Source: Pseudophaeobacter flagellatus
Lineage (GTDB): Bacteria > Pseudomonadota > Alphaproteobacteria > Rhodobacterales > Rhodobacteraceae
Length of the DNA: 64,000 nucleotides
Assembly: GCF_021228235.1 (NCBI RefSeq)
Contig: NZ_JAJQRG010000003.1
Coordinates: 434,001-498,000, forward strand
Direction of reading: 5' to 3'
The translations under genes and the position numbers were made by a program. Below the pieces are notes generated by a model, which saw only the letters and a program-made list of their open reading frames with translations, did no database searches and was not told the DNA's origin. Of the stretch, positions 63,401 to 64,000 are shown piece by piece (position 1 is the stretch's first letter; each line of letters starts with the position of its first letter).

Positions 63401-63544
63401 AAAAACGGACCAGGCAACAGCGATGACAGCCAGGGACAGACCAACGGCTCCGACAGGGTTACGCGCACCCGCATCGGAGGAGGCGACCAGTTCCTGCAGT
63501 TCTTCTTCGCTGAGCGGTCGATTTCCCTGAACATCGGATGTCAT
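60434..63544 (-). CDS. TRAP transporter permease, DctQ-DctM fusion (TAXI-type)
   Basis: A very hydrophobic protein of 1036 residues. Most of the length is the fused small and large permease subunits typical of TAXI transporters, with KAAVVGSAATGLISGSSIANVVTTGTFTIPLMKRVGFSSEQAGSVEVA as the DctM signature and LVLGMGLPTTANYIVVSSLMAG in the second half. An extra periplasmic-like part near the C-terminus (residues about 870-990) precedes a last membrane segment. Such transporters take up organic acids or glutamate-type solutes using the sodium or proton gradient. Confidence 0.92.
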   Translation of the reverse strand: MTSDVQGNRPLSEEELQELVASSDAGARNPVGAVGLSLAVIAVAWSVFQVVLASPLANYLLPGAVNNNSRLIHLAFALMLGFMAYPAMNRSSRNLLSFALGHLGTVLGLGAFTVALMVTVAPGISMSTAVGVGAVVALVLVAPTYLNHSGIATRLEQIVSALGVFSAISVLSYSGFAILGQYFLDGWSSGLQIATIVFGLAAGALVVLSYLRQWSTPEGHFVPVQDWALAAAGVFVSVYGFLNYQKIVDSGGLADDIDKFYALAGLLILFEAARRALGPAMAIIATIFLAYVFFGSSDWVPEVIRWKGASLKKAMSHMWITSEGVFGIALGVSTKFVFLFVLFGALLDKAGAGNYFIKMAFGALGHLRGGPAKAAVVGSAATGLISGSSIANVVTTGTFTIPLMKRVGFSSEQAGSVEVASSVNGQIMPPVMGAAAFLMVEYVGISYVEVITHAFLPAAISYIALVYIVHLEAVKRNMPTIGNREVHMARTILGMASFFAVFAGLCYGTQFPVEAAYRWVPSVAGLLMFGAVLAIYLALVALASRIPDLEPDDPNAKEVELPDISKIYKAGLHYMLPIIVLVYFLMIEQKSPGLSAFWATALLFVILLTQKPIKAFFRNQSNIMVTFVDGCHDLWNGLIDGSRNMIGIALATATAGVIVGTVTLTGVGQVMADLVETMAYGLTYLSALGVHAISPLTDLIGITSFEGTVAERAADMTGTILVFVLICVGLLSLVLGMGLPTTANYIVVSSLMAGVVVELGAQSGLIVPLIAVHLFVFYFGIMADVTPPVGLASFAAAAVSGGDAIRTGFVAFFYSLRTVALPFVFIFNTDLLLIDVTWTQGILVAISATIAILVFTAGTMGYFVTRSRFYESLLLVFVAFALFRPDFWMNRIMPPHTEVAPIELVQVLDRASGGQELRLTIEGPDFDTGEIASTTLVVPVLDGLDGAAMAEQAGLILLPEETQMNLDAPGFGTPAEQDLGSFDFYGESPVFVKEILAPADQLPKELIFIPALVLLGLIALMQRGRVRKEEEEGVVA

Positions 63545-63650
63545 GAATAATCTCCCATACAGACCGGCGCCGTCATTTCAGGCGATCCCCTGGATTGTGG
63601 ACCGTGTCTGTCTCTCTTTTGTTTTGGGGGCAGCCCCCATTTAACTGGAA

Positions 63651-63672
63651 AGGGGCGCGAAACCGCGCCCCT
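63651..63672 (-). other. Hairpin between the TRAP solute-binding and permease genes
   Basis: AGGGGCGCG (63651-63659) and CGCGCCCCT (63664-63672) form a 9-base-pair stem with a 4-base loop; on the minus strand TTTCC follows. It probably reduces read-through so that the binding protein is made in excess over the permease. Confidence 0.65.
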
Positions 63673-63691
63673 CCCTATGGTGTTGGATTAA

Positions 63692-64000
63692 TTATTCAAT
63701 CCAACCTTGTTCACGGTAGTACTGCGCCGCGCCATCATGCAGCGGAGCCGAAAGACCATCGGCGATCATCTCTTCAGGCTTCAGATGGGCAAAGGCAGGG
63801 TGCAGCTTGCGGAAGGCATCGAAGTTTTCAAACACCGATTTCACAACTGCATAGACGGCTTCATCTGCAACATCGGTCGAGGTCACGAAGGTCGCGCCGA
63901 CACCAAAGGTCTGGGTGTCTTCGTCAGAGCCACGATACATGCCGCCGGGGATGGTGGCGGTGCGGTAAAAGGCATTGTCGCCAACCAGCTTAGTCACGGC
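63692..64000 (-). CDS. TAXI-family TRAP solute-binding protein, C-terminal part
   Basis: The last 102 or so residues of a periplasmic binding protein whose start lies beyond the window. The visible part fits the TAXI family end: YRTATIPGGMYRGSDEDTQTFGVGATFVTSTDVADEAVYAVVKSVFENFDAFRKLHPAF, then the conserved close LHDGAAQYYREQGW. The protein delivers substrate to the fused permease encoded downstream. Substrate not predictable from the fragment. Confidence 0.9.
   Translation of the reverse strand, partial: AVTKLVGDNAFYRTATIPGGMYRGSDEDTQTFGVGATFVTSTDVADEAVYAVVKSVFENFDAFRKLHPAFAHLKPEEMIADGLSAPLHDGAAQYYREQGWIE

Overview
The window reads as part of the main chromosome of an alphaproteobacterium, most likely Rhodobacterales (Roseobacter group). 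The pointers are a ChpT-type phosphotransferase of the CtrA relay, an olsB-olsA ornithine-lipid pair, a ribosomal protein L21 with an added helix-hairpin-helix tail, a stand-alone methyltetrahydrofolate methyltransferase next to a MetF-like protein (as in split methionine synthases), TAXI-type TRAP transport and a napEFDABC operon. Housekeeping genes (tsf, rpsB, proA, proB, obgE, rpmA, rplU, a tRNA-Ser) argue for the primary replicon. A well-formed dif site at 14592-14619 places the window at the replication terminus.

Layout. 1-5200: the end of a PhoB-type regulator, a LysR regulator divergent from glutaryl-CoA dehydrogenase, and a SulP anion transporter. 5217-5982: an IS30-family element whose transposase has lost its middle but whose end repeats remain. 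6022-14608: an 8.6-kb prophage-like element bounded by two dif-like sequences. It carries a winged-helix replication protein with iterons inside its own gene, an A32-like packaging ATPase, a candidate double-jelly-roll major capsid protein, many small membrane proteins, two peptidoglycan-cleaving enzymes and a GTA-type holin. It has no recognisable integrase, tail, portal or large terminase gene. I interpret it as a tailless, membrane-containing (PM2/corticovirus-like) prophage that uses host XerCD at dif.

14.7-25.6 kb: a fatty-acyl-CoA-type catabolic cluster with two SDRs, a thioesterase, a serine hydrolase, an enoyl-CoA hydratase, an APH-fold kinase, a histidine phosphatase, a nitronate monooxygenase, two acyl-CoA dehydrogenases and a quinone oxidoreductase. 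The kinase plus acyl-CoA dehydrogenase pairing resembles 4-hydroxyacyl-CoA (levulinate, ACAD10/11-like) catabolism. 25.8-38.6 kb: aroQ overlapping an apparently solo LuxR gene, tsf-rpsB, olsBA, chpT, proA, proB-obgE, rpmA-rplU and tRNA-Ser(CGA).

38.8-44.6 kb: a LysR-controlled five-gene catabolic operon around a two-component flavin monooxygenase (LLM oxygenase plus a flavin reductase with an extra domain) with a hydrolase and an aldehyde dehydrogenase. 44.7-49.3 kb: periplasmic nitrate reductase, napEFDABC. 49.7-52 kb: one-carbon metabolism (pterin-binding methyltransferase, MetF-like protein, small partner). 52.3-60 kb: ppx/gppA, rlmE, a YihY-type membrane protein and an AttEFGH-like ABC export system with a CrtC/AttH-fold partner. 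60-64 kb: a TAXI TRAP transporter with fused permease and a universal stress protein. Coordinates come from reading the sequence by eye. Protein family calls come from recognised motifs and were not checked by any search.
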